Positions 31,928 through 41,987 of a DNA stretch of 64,000 nucleotides are shown here, piece by piece. Positions within the stretch are counted from its first letter, which is position 1. Each line of letters opens with the position of its first letter. The notes under the pieces were generated by a model. The model had not been told where the DNA came from. It saw only the letters and a list, made by a program, of their open reading frames with translations, and made no database searches. Source of the DNA: Diabrotica undecimpunctata. Lineage: Eukaryota; Arthropoda; Insecta; Coleoptera; Chrysomelidae. The DNA is taken from NCBI RefSeq assembly GCF_040954645.1, contig NC_092806.1, positions 111,149,231 to 111,213,230 of the forward strand, written 5' to 3'. The translations under genes were made by a program, and so were the position numbers.

Positions 31928-34900
31928 AACGGGTCAGCCTTAAGGGGGCAGCTTCGACCCAGAACTTTTCCAAAGACCCTCTCATACTAATAGCTTCTTT
32001 GAAATGTCGTGAAGATAGTGTATATGTAGATGGAGACATAAATGGTAAAAAGCATACGTTGTTGGTGGATACCGGAGCGACCAGAACCATTATACGCCCG
32101 ACAGTTATAAACAGCCGAAAGAAACTGTTACCAACGAGGTTGCGACTTCGGACCGCTACAGGTGAAAATGCCAACATTCATGGAGAAATCCAGGTACAAT
32201 TGGGAATTGGAGCAGAAAAGTTCGTCCATACTGTTATAGTTGCTGACATCGAAGAGGATGTTATATTAGGAATGGACGTAATGAATATGCATGGATTCCA
32301 ATTGGATTTTAAGAATAAGGTAATCAAAGTTGGCAACGAAGAGGTATTTCTCCATCCACATAATGACAACACTGTGCAAGCAGCCATTACAGAAGATACA
32401 GTCGTGCCTGCGAGAAGCGAAACGATCATAGTAGCGCGACTACAGGGAATTGTAGACGAAGGGACACCTGTTATGATGGAGCCTTGGAACCACGACGATG
32501 AGGTTGGCCGTGGAATTATAATTGGAAAGGAATTGGTGACTTCGGCTAAAGAAATTCCTGTGAGACTTATCAATGTCAACGACTACCCAGTGACCATCAA
32601 GAAAGAGACAAAGGTAGGAACTTGTGTACCTGTGACATCCATAATCCGTCAGGCGACAACATCTGATAATTCCAACGACAAATTCGACCAAATGGTTGCA
32701 GTTGCAGGACAGTCTCTAAATCAGATGGAGAAAAGGAAATTAAGGGAATTTCTTCGGCAGTATCGTGATATTTTCGTACCGAAAGGAGGAAAGACGGGAA
32801 GAACTACCGTTGTTAAGCATAAAATTGATACTGGTAATGCTAAGCCAATTCGTCAAACAGCTCGACGATTACCACAGGCGAAGAGAGAGGAAGCTGAAAC
32901 GATTGTTCAGGAAATGAAGAAAGACGGGGTGATAGAACCTTCTACGAGCCCATGGGTCTCTCCGGTGGTCCTGGTTAAGAAGAAAGACGGAACGACGAGG
33001 TTCTGTGTGGATTACCGTTTGCTGAACAACGTTACCAAGAAAGATAGTTATCCTCTGCCTCGGATCGATGACACATTGGACACATTGGCTGGAAGTAAAT
33101 TGTTTTCTACTTTAGATTTGAAGTCTGGATACTGGCAGGTAGAAATGGACCCAGTCGATAAAGAAAAGACAGCCTTCACCACAGGATCTGGATTGTGGCA
33201 ATTCAACGTTATGCCATTTGGACTTTGTAATGCTCCTGCGACATTTGAGAGGCTTATGGAAAATGTGTTGAGAGGGTTATCTTGGAAAACATGCCTGGTT
33301 TATTTAGATGACATAATCGTCTTGGGGGAGACATTCGAAGATCATTTGAGGAATTTAGAAAACGTTTTTAATCGACTTAAAGCTGCCCAATTGATGCTAA
33401 ACCCCAAGAAGTGCCAGCTATTTCAAGGTAAAGTCAATTATCTGGGTCATATAGTCAGTAAAGAAGGAGTGGCCGTGGATAAGGGAAAAATCGATTCCAT
33501 TAAGGAATGGCCAAAACCAACTGACAAACATCAAGTGAGAAGTTTTCTTGGACTATGTACTTACTACCGGAGGTTTATTAAGAAGTTTGCAGATATCGCT
33601 AAGCCATTAACGCGACTTACAGAGGAATCAAGAGAATACCGCTGGGATATAGACTGCCAAAATGCCTTTGAAACGTTGAAAAAGCATTTAATAACAGCAC
33701 CAATTTTGGGGTATCCACTGCCAGAAGGAGAGTTCATCTTAGATACGGATGCAAGTAATGTGGGAATTGGAGGAGTGCTGTCTCAGATTCAAGGAGGACA
33801 GGAACGAGTCCTCGGATATTTTAGTAAAGTTCTTTCAAAACCAGAACGGAATTATTGCGTCACGAGAAGAGAACTTCTGGCAGTAGTGAAATCAGTAGAG
33901 CACTTCTATCAATATCTCTATGGCAGAAAGTTTCTAATCCGAACCGACCATGCCGCCCTTAAGTGGTTAATGCAGTTTAAGAATCCAGAGGGTCAGATAG
34001 CCAGGTGGATCGAACGACTCCAAGAATACGATTTTAAGATTGAGCACCGGGCCGGAGTTAGCCACAGAAACGCTGATTCTCTTTCCAGAAGGCCATGCCC
34101 AGCAGAGTGTTCCCACTGCAACAAAACGGAATCCAAGGAAGCAGCAGTGCTAAGAACGACGATTGTCAACGACGACTGGACGCCTACTAAGATAAGGGCA
34201 GAACAAGAGAGAGATCCAGTTATACAGAAAATCCGAAAATGGAAAGAGGAAAACCGTCGACCACCTTGGCAGGAAATATCAAACCTATGCTCAGTAGTTA
34301 AGACGTATTGGGCCCAGTGGGACTCATTTATCATCGAAGATGGCTTGCTCAAACGAGTCCTGGAAAATGATGACGGTTCAGAGAAAAGAAGACAGTTGGT
34401 GATCCCAAAGAGCAGAATAGCCGAAGTACTTCGTCAGTTACACGACAGTCCATCGGGAGGGCATTTTGGTGTAAGGAAAACCCTTCAGCGAATTCGGGAA
34501 CGGTTTTATTGGATGAACAGTTCCGACGACGTAAAAGACTGGTGTAAGAAATGTACTATTTGTGCTACGAGTAACGGGCCTCACCGGAAAAGGAGAGCTC
34601 CTATGAGACAATATAATGTTGGAAGCCCGTTTGAAAGAATAGCTTTGGACATCGCTGGGCCATTTCCAGAAAGTGAAAATGGAGGCAAGTACATGCTGGT
34701 AGTAATGGATTACTTCACTAAGTGGGTCGAGATTTACGCACTTCCAGACCAGAAGGCCGCCACCGTTGCAGATAAGTTGATCCAAGAATATATCAGCCGA
34801 TTTGGAGTGCCTTTGGAGATCCATAGTGACCAAGGCAGGAACTTCGAAAGTGATCTATTCCAAGGAATATGTGATAGACTAGGCATGAAGAAAACAAGAA

Positions 34901-36156
34901 CTACCGCGTATCATCCGCAATCGGATGGTATGGTAGAACGAATGAATAGGACAGTTGGCAAGTATTTGACAAAGATGGTGTCCGATCATCAGCGAGACTG
35001 GGACCAATACCTTCCGTTCTTCACAATGGCCTACAGATCTGCTGTTAACGAATCAACGGGCCAGACACCAGCCAGAGTCCTATTCGGACGCGAAATGCGA
35101 CTACCTTGTGATCTAGAATTTGGGTGTCGACCTGGAGAAGATGTAGCAGGTGAAGATTATGTGATCGAATTACGAAGAAGAATGGACGATGTACATGAGT
35201 TGGTCCGTTCCCACCTTCAGATCGCTAGCGACCGAATGAAGAAACGGTACGATACACAAGCCGAAAAGGGTTGCTTTAAGAAGAACGACAAAGTATGGCT
35301 GTATAATCCCAAGAAGCGAAAAGGTTGTTCTCCCAAATTGCAGCAGTTTTGGGAAGGTCCATACCTCATCATGGAGAAGATCAACGATGTCATCTACCAA
35401 ATAAGCAAGATTCCGAGGGGAAAGCCGATGATAGTACACCATAACCGGTTGGCATCTTTCGAAGGTGACCACGACGTAGATGAAGAAGTGGAAGTAAACC
35501 AAGTCCAAGATGTGTCTGACCTCACGTTTGAGGAATTCATGGGTGCCTATGGAGGTACCGGTAAAGCAAGACATGGTGTTACCACTGAAGAAAAGCAAGA
35601 TCTACTCGCGCTCCCCGATGACTACTCGCTGGCCCTTACCATCCCGGCCAGTATCAAAGACGCACCAGGGTTGGCATCCGTCTTTCGAAGGAAGTTTGGT
35701 CGAGTTGCAGAACTGCAATGCCAGGTGCCAGCTCCCGGTAAAACCTTGAAACTCCAAGATGCATCACGTTACCTTTTCTACCTGGTAACAAAAGACACTG
35801 CCCGTGACCAACCTACCTACCGAGATGTATGGGAAGCCTTACTTCAATTGAGAGAGCACGTACTAGAGTCCGACGTGCAAAAGTTAGCCATGCCAAAGTT
35901 GGAGTGCCGCCAATTAGATTGGAGGGTTATCCGAAATATGGTGGAGGAGATCTTCAAAGACACCGAAGTCCAGGTGTTAGTCTGTTGCAATCCGCTAAGT
36001 ACCTTGTGCGGAGAGAAAACCGTCCCTTGTCATTTTTATACAACTGGAAGTTGTAAAAGAGGGTCCAGTTGCCGATACCAGCATACAGTTCCGGTTCCAG
36101 TCCCGACAAGGTTCCAGGAGGAACCATCTTTTAAGAGGGGGGCAATGTTACGATAA
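31888..36156 (+). CDS. Gypsy Pol: protease-RT-RNase H-integrase plus macrodomain and CCCH finger
   Basis: Pol lies in the -1 frame and is open from 31888, overlapping gag, so a frameshift near GGAAAAC (31918-31924) likely makes Gag-Pol. Residues counted from 31999: aspartic protease LVDTGATRT (D24); RT with VYLDDIIVL (Y435-D438); RNase H ILDTDAS (D582, D584); integrase zinc site H815, H822, C852, C855; core D884, D944, E980 (DD35E). After the GPY/F-like region (KLQQFWEGPYLI) comes an extra part. Residues ~1197-1332 (LALPDDYSLAL, APGLASVFRRKFG, FYLVTKDTARDQPTYRD, LAMPKLEC) resemble TARG1/OARD1 macrodomains. Then C1344-x7-C1352-x5-C1358-x3-H1362 forms a CCCH zinc finger. K1265 matches the TARG1 catalytic Lys, but the GCGLD loop is changed. 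The stop lies 11 nt inside the 3' LTR. Confidence 0.9.
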   Translation, partial: VRRKSRNSPSGKLERVSLKGAASTQNFSKDPLILIASLKCREDSVYVDGDINGKKHTLLVDTGATRTIIRPTVINSRKKLLPTRLRLRTATGENANIHGEIQVQLGIGAEKFVHTVIVADIEEDVILGMDVMNMHGFQLDFKNKVIKVGNEEVFLHPHNDNTVQAAITEDTVVPARSETIIVARLQGIVDEGTPVMMEPWNHDDEVGRGIIIGKELVTSAKEIPVRLINVNDYPVTIKKETKVGTCVPVTSIIRQATTSDNSNDKFDQMVAVAGQSLNQMEKRKLREFLRQYRDIFVPKGGKTGRTTVVKHKIDTGNAKPIRQTARRLPQAKREEAETIVQEMKKDGVIEPSTSPWVSPVVLVKKKDGTTRFCVDYRLLNNVTKKDSYPLPRIDDTLDTLAGSKLFSTLDLKSGYWQVEMDPVDKEKTAFTTGSGLWQFNVMPFGLCNAPATFERLMENVLRGLSWKTCLVYLDDIIVLGETFEDHLRNLENVFNRLKAAQLMLNPKKCQLFQGKVNYLGHIVSKEGVAVDKGKIDSIKEWPKPTDKHQVRSFLGLCTYYRRFIKKFADIAKPLTRLTEESREYRWDIDCQNAFETLKKHLITAPILGYPLPEGEFILDTDASNVGIGGVLSQIQGGQERVLGYFSKVLSKPERNYCVTRRELLAVVKSVEHFYQYLYGRKFLIRTDHAALKWLMQFKNPEGQIARWIERLQEYDFKIEHRAGVSHRNADSLSRRPCPAECSHCNKTESKEAAVLRTTIVNDDWTPTKIRAEQERDPVIQKIRKWKEENRRPPWQEISNLCSVVKTYWAQWDSFIIEDGLLKRVLENDDGSEKRRQLVIPKSRIAEVLRQLHDSPSGGHFGVRKTLQRIRERFYWMNSSDDVKDWCKKCTICATSNGPHRKRRAPMRQYNVGSPFERIALDIAGPFPESENGGKYMLVVMDYFTKWVEIYALPDQKAATVADKLIQEYISRFGVPLEIHSDQGRNFESDLFQGICDRLGMKKTRTTAYHPQSDGMVERMNRTVGKYLTKMVSDHQRDWDQYLPFFTMAYRSAVNESTGQTPARVLFGREMRLPCDLEFGCRPGEDVAGEDYVIELRRRMDDVHELVRSHLQIASDRMKKRYDTQAEKGCFKKNDKVWLYNPKKRKGCSPKLQQFWEGPYLIMEKINDVIYQISKIPRGKPMIVHHNRLASFEGDHDVDEEVEVNQVQDVSDLTFEEFMGAYGGTGKARHGVTTEEKQDLLALPDDYSLALTIPASIKDAPGLASVFRRKFGRVAELQCQVPAPGKTLKLQDASRYLFYLVTKDTARDQPTYRDVWEALLQLREHVLESDVQKLAMPKLECRQLDWRVIRNMVEEIFKDTEVQVLVCCNPLSTLCGEKTVPCHFYTTGSCKRGSSCRYQHTVPVPVPTRFQEEPSFKRGAMLR
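36131..36145 (+). promoter_or_regulatory. Polypurine tract of the Gypsy element
   Basis: taagaggggggcaa lies directly before the 3' LTR, the expected place and composition for plus-strand priming. It is inside the pol reading frame. Confidence 0.75.
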
Positions 36157-36498
36157 ATATATACTGGCCTAAATATATGATGACTAATAATATTCTGTTT
36201 TGTTGTAGAAATTTGGCGGAGGTTCTAGATTCAAAGTTATGGTGAATTCTCCAACTAGATATTTCTCGATTTTTCGATGCAAGACAAAGCGATCTTTCGA
36301 TGCTGTTCTAGTATATCAGGATTTCGTATATAAATACAACATTTTTATATGGAGGGCCAGTTAATTCTCAAGACCCGCGCACGCGAATTTGTTACGTACG
36401 GATATAATAAATTATTGTAAGATAAGTTAAAATAAATAAAGAAATAAATTAAATCCGTAAGTGTTATAAATATTGAACCTTTTAATAAATTCACAACA
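36146..36498 (+). repeat. 3' LTR of Gypsy element
   Basis: 353 bp, TGTTACGATAA to TTCACAACA, with no difference seen from the 5' LTR. Followed by ATAT, the target duplication. Confidence 0.95.
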
Positions 36499-36502
36499 AT
36501 AT

Positions 36503-36949
36503 AAAAAAAATAATTCACAAAAATAAATTTTCAAATCTTTTTTTCTCAATCTTTGATATTACGAGTATTATAATAATCAATTTATATATCTAGTCTATGC
36601 CTTTAAAACATTATATAATATGTTTATATAAAGTTAAGACAGTTTTGACTATTATAACTAATGTTTTTATTAAAAAAGAATATTTTAAAAACTCTGTGAA
36701 AATATATAAGCAACATGTTTGTAGGTTATGTTTTTCAAAATTTATGGTTGACTTTAATTGAATTAGGACTTAAAAAATTTTGAGCGTGGTGTAGAGAAGA
36801 GTGTGTTAACGTAGATTATATGATTGTGTGTTTTGGGTTGCATATCTATTGTAGATATAGATTGTAGATGATATGTCTCTGATTTCATATTAATCCGCTA
36901 TTATTGTTATGTTATTCACTTCTTTTAGTATTAGCAATCAAAGTATGCT
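36503..36949. other. Unassigned AT-rich stretch
   Basis: No gene recognised. The flanking DNA of the Gypsy insertion site; its right part may hold the decayed 3' end of the neighbouring Penelope-like fragment. Confidence 0.35.
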
Positions 36950-37270
36950 ACATTCTAATGATGATAGTTTATCCTGACCCTTAGTAGTGTTGCGGTTTCT
37001 CTCACGCATAAAATTGTTGCATTCACAGGTTTTTCTTTTATAGATGCAGTTCTTTTACTTTTCTTGTGTGTTGTTTAGTTTGATTTTCAAGAGGATAGAT
37101 CCCAGTCTGTTAATTGTTTTGAATATTGTTGTGATGCTGTACTTGCTTCCTACCCTTTTCAATTTTTCTAACAATACACTAATCGGCACGAAAACGGGCA
37201 CATTTTTTATGGTAACTTTTATCGACGATTGCATGCTCTGATACAGGATTTTAAGGTATGTTTTAGACAC
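36950..37270 (-). pseudogene. Penelope-like element, RT/endonuclease linker fragment
   Basis: The minus strand reads VPISVLLEKLKRVGSKYSIT, TIFKTINRLGSILLKIKLNN and, after a stop, KNCIYKRKTCEC. Penelope-like proteins have a TVFKxxNxLGxxLRxxKD...CxYKIPCxCGKxYIGxT segment between the RT and the GIY-YIG endonuclease, and the match includes the CIYK...C.C entry into GIY-YIG. The endonuclease itself is not readable. A short, dead fragment, but it shows that Penelope-like elements exist in this genome, which bears on the hammerhead-like motifs at 15.0 and 21.9 kb. Confidence 0.65.
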
Positions 37271-37399
37271 AAAATGCGTACAAAAAACTTTTATTTAAAG
37301 AGAACTATACAAACTTAAAAATTAATAGAAAAAAAATTAATAAAGCAAATTGGTAACTAATTAGTTATCTTTATAAACAAAATAAAAATAACAAAGAAA

Positions 37400-38130
37400 C
37401 GTATACAAATTACTTCTTGATTTAATTAATACTTCTGATTACCTTTACGAGACTGTATAAAGGCATTCATATTTTTGGGCACACTGTTAAGTTTAAAACT
37501 TCATTTTGTGGAATTGGTTCCCATTCCTCCACAAAAACCACTTTGAGTTGATCTAAGGTAAAATGAGCAGGTACCCCCGGCTTCGAATACTTCTACCAAG
37601 CCTGTCCCAAATATACTTGGTGAGATTTAAATCGGGACTATGCGCTCGCCATGCCATTTGAGTGATATTAACTGCATTTAAATATTCTCTGACAATGCAG
37701 GTGGCATAAGGGCGTGCATTATAATGCATCAGTGTGAAGTTGTTATGCATCATAATTTTGCAGCATTTCATTTATGTACCTAGCAGCGGTCAGGGATCCC
37801 TAGGGACAATGTATAATTTTGTACGCGCCTTCGAAGATATACCAATATACACCATAATTTAACCCCTTGAAAACTTCCTCTAGGGCTAAAAATACACTTA
37901 TCTTTCATTTATAATCTCTTCTCCAGACTCTTTCGCGAGTATCTTGGGAACGCATATAAAATCTGAACTCATCGGTAAACATAATATTTCTTCGATAATC
38001 TGTATTCCAATCGCGATGCTCCCTAGAAAAATGCAATCTAACTACACAATGTTCCCCGGAAAGTTTGGGTCCTGAAGCTGGTGTTAGACCATTCAGATTA
38101 GCTTCATTTACCAGTCTTCGAACGGTTTGT
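37400..38130 (-). pseudogene. Tc1-like transposase relic
   Basis: On the minus strand: RRLVNEANLNGLTPASGPKL (DNA-binding region end), HFSREHRDWNTDYRRNIMFT with DEFRFYMRS (first catalytic Asp), a damaged middle, YINEMLQN, then LMHYNARPYATCIVREYLNA and ITQMAWRAHSPDLNLTKYIW with DRLGR (37771-37553), then FVEEWEPIPQNEV. It is clearly a Tc1/mariner DDE_3 transposase. The second catalytic Asp (usually HDNARPH) is Tyr and the third acidic residue (usually NPIEH) is Lys, with several stops: inactive. Terminal repeats not found. Confidence 0.8.
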
Positions 38131-40658
38131 TTACGAAAATTAACGTTACGGATTGGGCAGGGAAGTTCTCAACCCCAACACGTCCGGTCCCAATGGCTGA
38201 TAGGGAACGTTCCTGTAGATATGCAGGACAGGTATGAATAAGGCTTCGCCAAATAAGTACCCGCGGATCAACGGAGGACATGACACAGGTCAGCAACTGT
38301 GCCATTAGTGGCCTATGGCTGAAGAATACCTGATAGGTGCGGTACCACAAAGCCTCAGTCGAAAATCAAATACTGATTTTACCGGCTGTGATACTGTGAA
38401 CACTCACCAACCCGTCCAGCAAGCGTGGTTTTTTAATTCCAATATACCCCTCAAAACACAACATGTTGAACTTGAAACAAAATGGGACGATATCCCGGGT
38501 GAGTAAAGCTAGCAGCTCAGAATCCCACACCGGAAAACCGGTCAGCCTACCGAATTCTGTGAGAGGCACAAGCTCAACATCTACTTACCTACGTCCATCT
38601 ACTTACCTACGAAACTTAATCGGCTTGATATTTCTACTGGTCAACGGTATAGTAATATTTAAAGGTAAAAAGCAAATATTCAAAGTTATGGTTATATCAG
38701 GAAACTTGTTACGAGTCGACAAATAAAATACATACATAAAACAAAAACAATATATTCAACAATACAATGATGTCGGTAGCTGAATTTACATACAAGTAAT
38801 AAAAATACACCATCAATTATGACACGGTATAAAAATAAGCACTAATATGAATAATAAGTACCTTTACAAATACAACTATATAATAATACACAGGTTCAAT
38901 TATCAGCAAAGAGAGCCTGATAGTGAGTAAGAAAAAATTCAACCAAGGTTGATTAAAGGTCTCTCTTTGCTGTTTAATGGGCATATCTCGAGACACTGGG
39001 TTAAAAATTTATAACAATTATAGCAAATAACAAAAATTAATTAAATCTAAATTTAGAAGAATACAAAAAGGTTACCGAAATAAAAATTTAACCAAACCGC
39101 ACTTGGTTAAGTTGATTATCTATCTCGCACCGTTATTTAATTATTGAGAACTAAATGTTCGTAATTATTATATATTGAAATTTCTTAGTAGCTGATGAAA
39201 AGTTCGTAAGAAAATATTGAATGTAAAAATCAGTAGTGACTCTCAACTACAGGTGAAGACATGGACGAACTTAAATTCGCACAGATAATTGAAAAACAAT
39301 ATGATAGAATACCATATTATTTGCCCAGATAAGTGGAGATACTAAGATTATGGTAACTTACAGTAATTCCTGATGACTGCTGCACTATTTCACTGAAGTT
39401 AATTTAATTTACAACTTATAAAGTACAACTTATATAAAGCATTACAACACATACGTTTACTGTGTAGAATCTTTACATTATTATTCAATTGTTTGGTAAG
39501 TTGTAATTGTTTGTGCTAAACCATATTTCACATTATATCGCGTGTTGAACATTTTAACCGTTTGAAAACATTTTACGTTTGGTTAAACGTTATTAGCTTT
39601 ATCTTAGATTTGTATATTTATTAGATTGTAATAATTTCACTATTCTTTTTTTTTGTTTGTATATCACAGCCAGCGTTTACGTGATGAGTTTATTAGTTGT
39701 ATCAATTTCATTATTAGTTTAATGTGTATTTTATTACCGATTATACTTTTAAATTGGGTTTATTATTATTTATATTACGTTCAATACATTTCATTGAATA
39801 GTTTTGGATGCATTTTGTGTGTCTTTATTAACAAGGCTGATTCATTCTACCACCAACTAATTATATCATTACATGTATCGATGTTTTTGTTTTAACAGTT
39901 CTGAGATTTTAACCTTTTGAGTGATTGTCGCCTGTACACTTTTCATTTGTAAATTTATTCTTGGCTAGAAATAAGTATTGATTTTAACATATTTGTCACG
40001 TCGCAATTAATTTGTAGCTTTTTATATTTTTATTATATTTGAACGTATGTATATTTGTCTTTGGGTTTTGTTTGATTTTACTTCTTTTTAAATTAGAGTT
40101 TTATATAGTTTGACTCGTCTATTATTTTTCTATTTTATATACATACCCAATGCGAAAGGGAGAAATCAGCGAGTTCTAGGTTGAGCATAATATCTTCTCT
40201 TCCCTTTCTGATGACCTCAATTGTTACATAGAGGTCATCGTATGTGCAGAACGCAACAGCTAGGAACTACTCAGTTATGTGTACTATGGCATACTATGGC
40301 ATAGAATCGTCTGAAATTTGAGCAGTATTCTCAGTTTTATTTACTCGTCTGGGGCTGGGGTATTTCGAGTTTCGAAATTAAATATTGCATAAGGGATATT
40401 TAGCTATAGCTTCCCACGCTGGCCAGGCAAGTGTATGGGGAATTCCACTTTCTTAATTTGCATTAAAATATCTATTTTTTTAAAAGAGTTATATACAATT
40501 TTTTTTAAAAGGTATATAATTAAAAAGACGTTTTCGGGCTACGTCGCAGAACGTTTTTGGACTAAAATGTATATTATTAGTTTATTGGGAGATGTACATA
40601 ATTCAACTCACTAAATATTTGTAAGCAAACGTAAGAACCCCAATAGAGTTTGCTGCTG
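38131..40658. other. Unassigned stretch
   Basis: No gene recognised. Visible details are a tandem tctacttacctacg pair (38579-38611), a hairpin with 12-bp perfect arms (38904-38972), and a short inverted pair gatgacctc/gaggtcatc near 40210-40240. The 87- and 67-codon open frames here overlap on both strands and look random. Confidence 0.35.
38904..38972. repeat. Hairpin with 12-bp arms
   Basis: cagcaaagagag (38904-38915) and ctctctttgctg (38961-38972) are perfect inverted copies separated by 45 bp. Confidence 0.6.
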
Positions 40659-40751
40659 ACCCTGAGACAATATCTGAATAGGTTCTAGATGGCAACTGAT
40701 GTTGCCATCAATCAGTTTTATCTAGAGACCATTTAGACACTGTCTCAGGGT
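40659..40751. repeat. Imperfect inverted repeat, 93 bp, next to Tc1 remnant
   Basis: Arms of about 42 bp start with accctgagaca and end with tgtctcagggt, with inner ctagat/atctag and caactgat/atcagtt matches. It could be a small MITE, or a Tc1 terminal repeat rearranged next to the Tc1 fragment at 40790. Confidence 0.6.
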
Positions 40752-40789
40752 CACCATCAATCGTAATACGCACAATGCAACATACGACC

Positions 40790-41080
40790 TATTACTTTAT
40801 TCAATGGAGGATCTGTAATGGTTTGTGGAGGAATATCTCTTACAGCACGAACAGACTAGATTTGGATTAGATTGGAATACAAACCATGAACTGGCCGAGC
40901 TACAGTCCTAATCTAAATCCCATAAAGAATTTGGGGGAAAATATTGATCGCCAACTCAGGAGCCGACAACCACCACCAGTCTTTCTTGACGACATAGAAG
41001 TTATCGCGAGAGAAGTTTGAGATGCAATTGATCAATACCAAATACGCCTCTTGATTTTAAGTACGACTGGTTGCTGTGAA
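40790..41080 (+). pseudogene. Tc1-like transposase fragment with internal deletion
   Basis: The plus strand reads FNGGSVMVCGGISLTARTD (family: GGGSVMVWGGIS), breaks, then MNWPSYSPNLNPIKNLGENI with DRQLRSRQPPPVFLDDIEVI and DAIDQYQIRLL. These are the middle and end of a Tc1/DDE_3 transposase. About 60 residues, including the HDNAxxH Asp block, are missing, and the third acidic residue (NPIE) is Lys. Not the same copy as 37400-38130. Confidence 0.75.
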
Positions 41081-41937
41081 GAAGTTATTAGATTTTGAGG
41101 GGGAAAGACTCGTTATTAAGAAGTGTTTTCGGGAGAAGAAATTGTTAAAGATTATTTAGGTTTTGTTTTCTAAGGCTGTAGTTGTATTAAATGTCAATAA
41201 AGTTTATGTAAGCAGTATTTTCTTTGCTTTAAATGTTAATAAAAAACCTGTTACATTCAATTTAAAATACTGCATAATCTTTGATAATGACGATGTCAAG
41301 ATAGTTTTTTTTTAAAATATCTTGAGAAAGAATGAAACTATTTTAAAATGTTAATACGTTGCAGCGTTTCTTTCTAATAAATTCCACAGGGTCGCAATAC
41401 GATGCAACACTCCGTATATGGGTGAAACGTTTATTGTTTCAAAAAACATCAATACAGTGACTTATGAGAAATAGACCTATAATATAAAAAAAAATCATCA
41501 AAATCCAATCATCCGTTCAGAATTATGCAGCTGATTTTTAAAATGCGATTATCTAGAAAATTGTTGAGTTTTGAAGTTAATATTAATAATAATCAATAAA
41601 AATTATTAACAAGTATACCTTTTTTTTTGTTAAAGTAATGTATTTTTAATATTTTTTATCCCAAATACAGGTAACTTAAAGAGCAAAAAAGTTAAGTATA
41701 AATTTATACCACATATGTGGCATAAGTGACGCCCTCTATCAGTCACATCAAAGTGTGCATCAAATTATAATTTCTCATATTTAATACTATTCAGTTGTAA
41801 ATTTTGCACTTTAACACCCTTTTTCTTTCTTAATATCAACATTTTATTAAAGCAATTTGGCTTAAATCGTAATATTTTGTGCAGCATTTAAGTGCAGAAT
41901 CTACGGTTTCTGTTTGTACAATTACTTAAGGACCACC

Positions 41938-41987
<50 letters not shown>

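Larger units (their letters stand above)
30143..36498 (+). mobile_element. Complete Ty3/Gypsy LTR retrotransposon
   Basis: A 6356-bp element with two 353-bp LTRs, 4-bp ATAT target duplications (30139-30142, 36499-36502), primer-binding site, gag, pol in the -1 frame, and polypurine tract. Read side by side, the LTRs show no difference that I can find, so the insertion is very recent. No envelope-like frame follows pol. Both main frames are uninterrupted. Unusual domains (SAP-like in Gag; macrodomain and CCCH finger after the integrase) are described under the genes. Confidence 0.95.

Noticed and set aside
36157..36498. An envelope gene in the Gypsy element
   Set aside because: Pol runs directly into the 3' LTR; there is no room for env.
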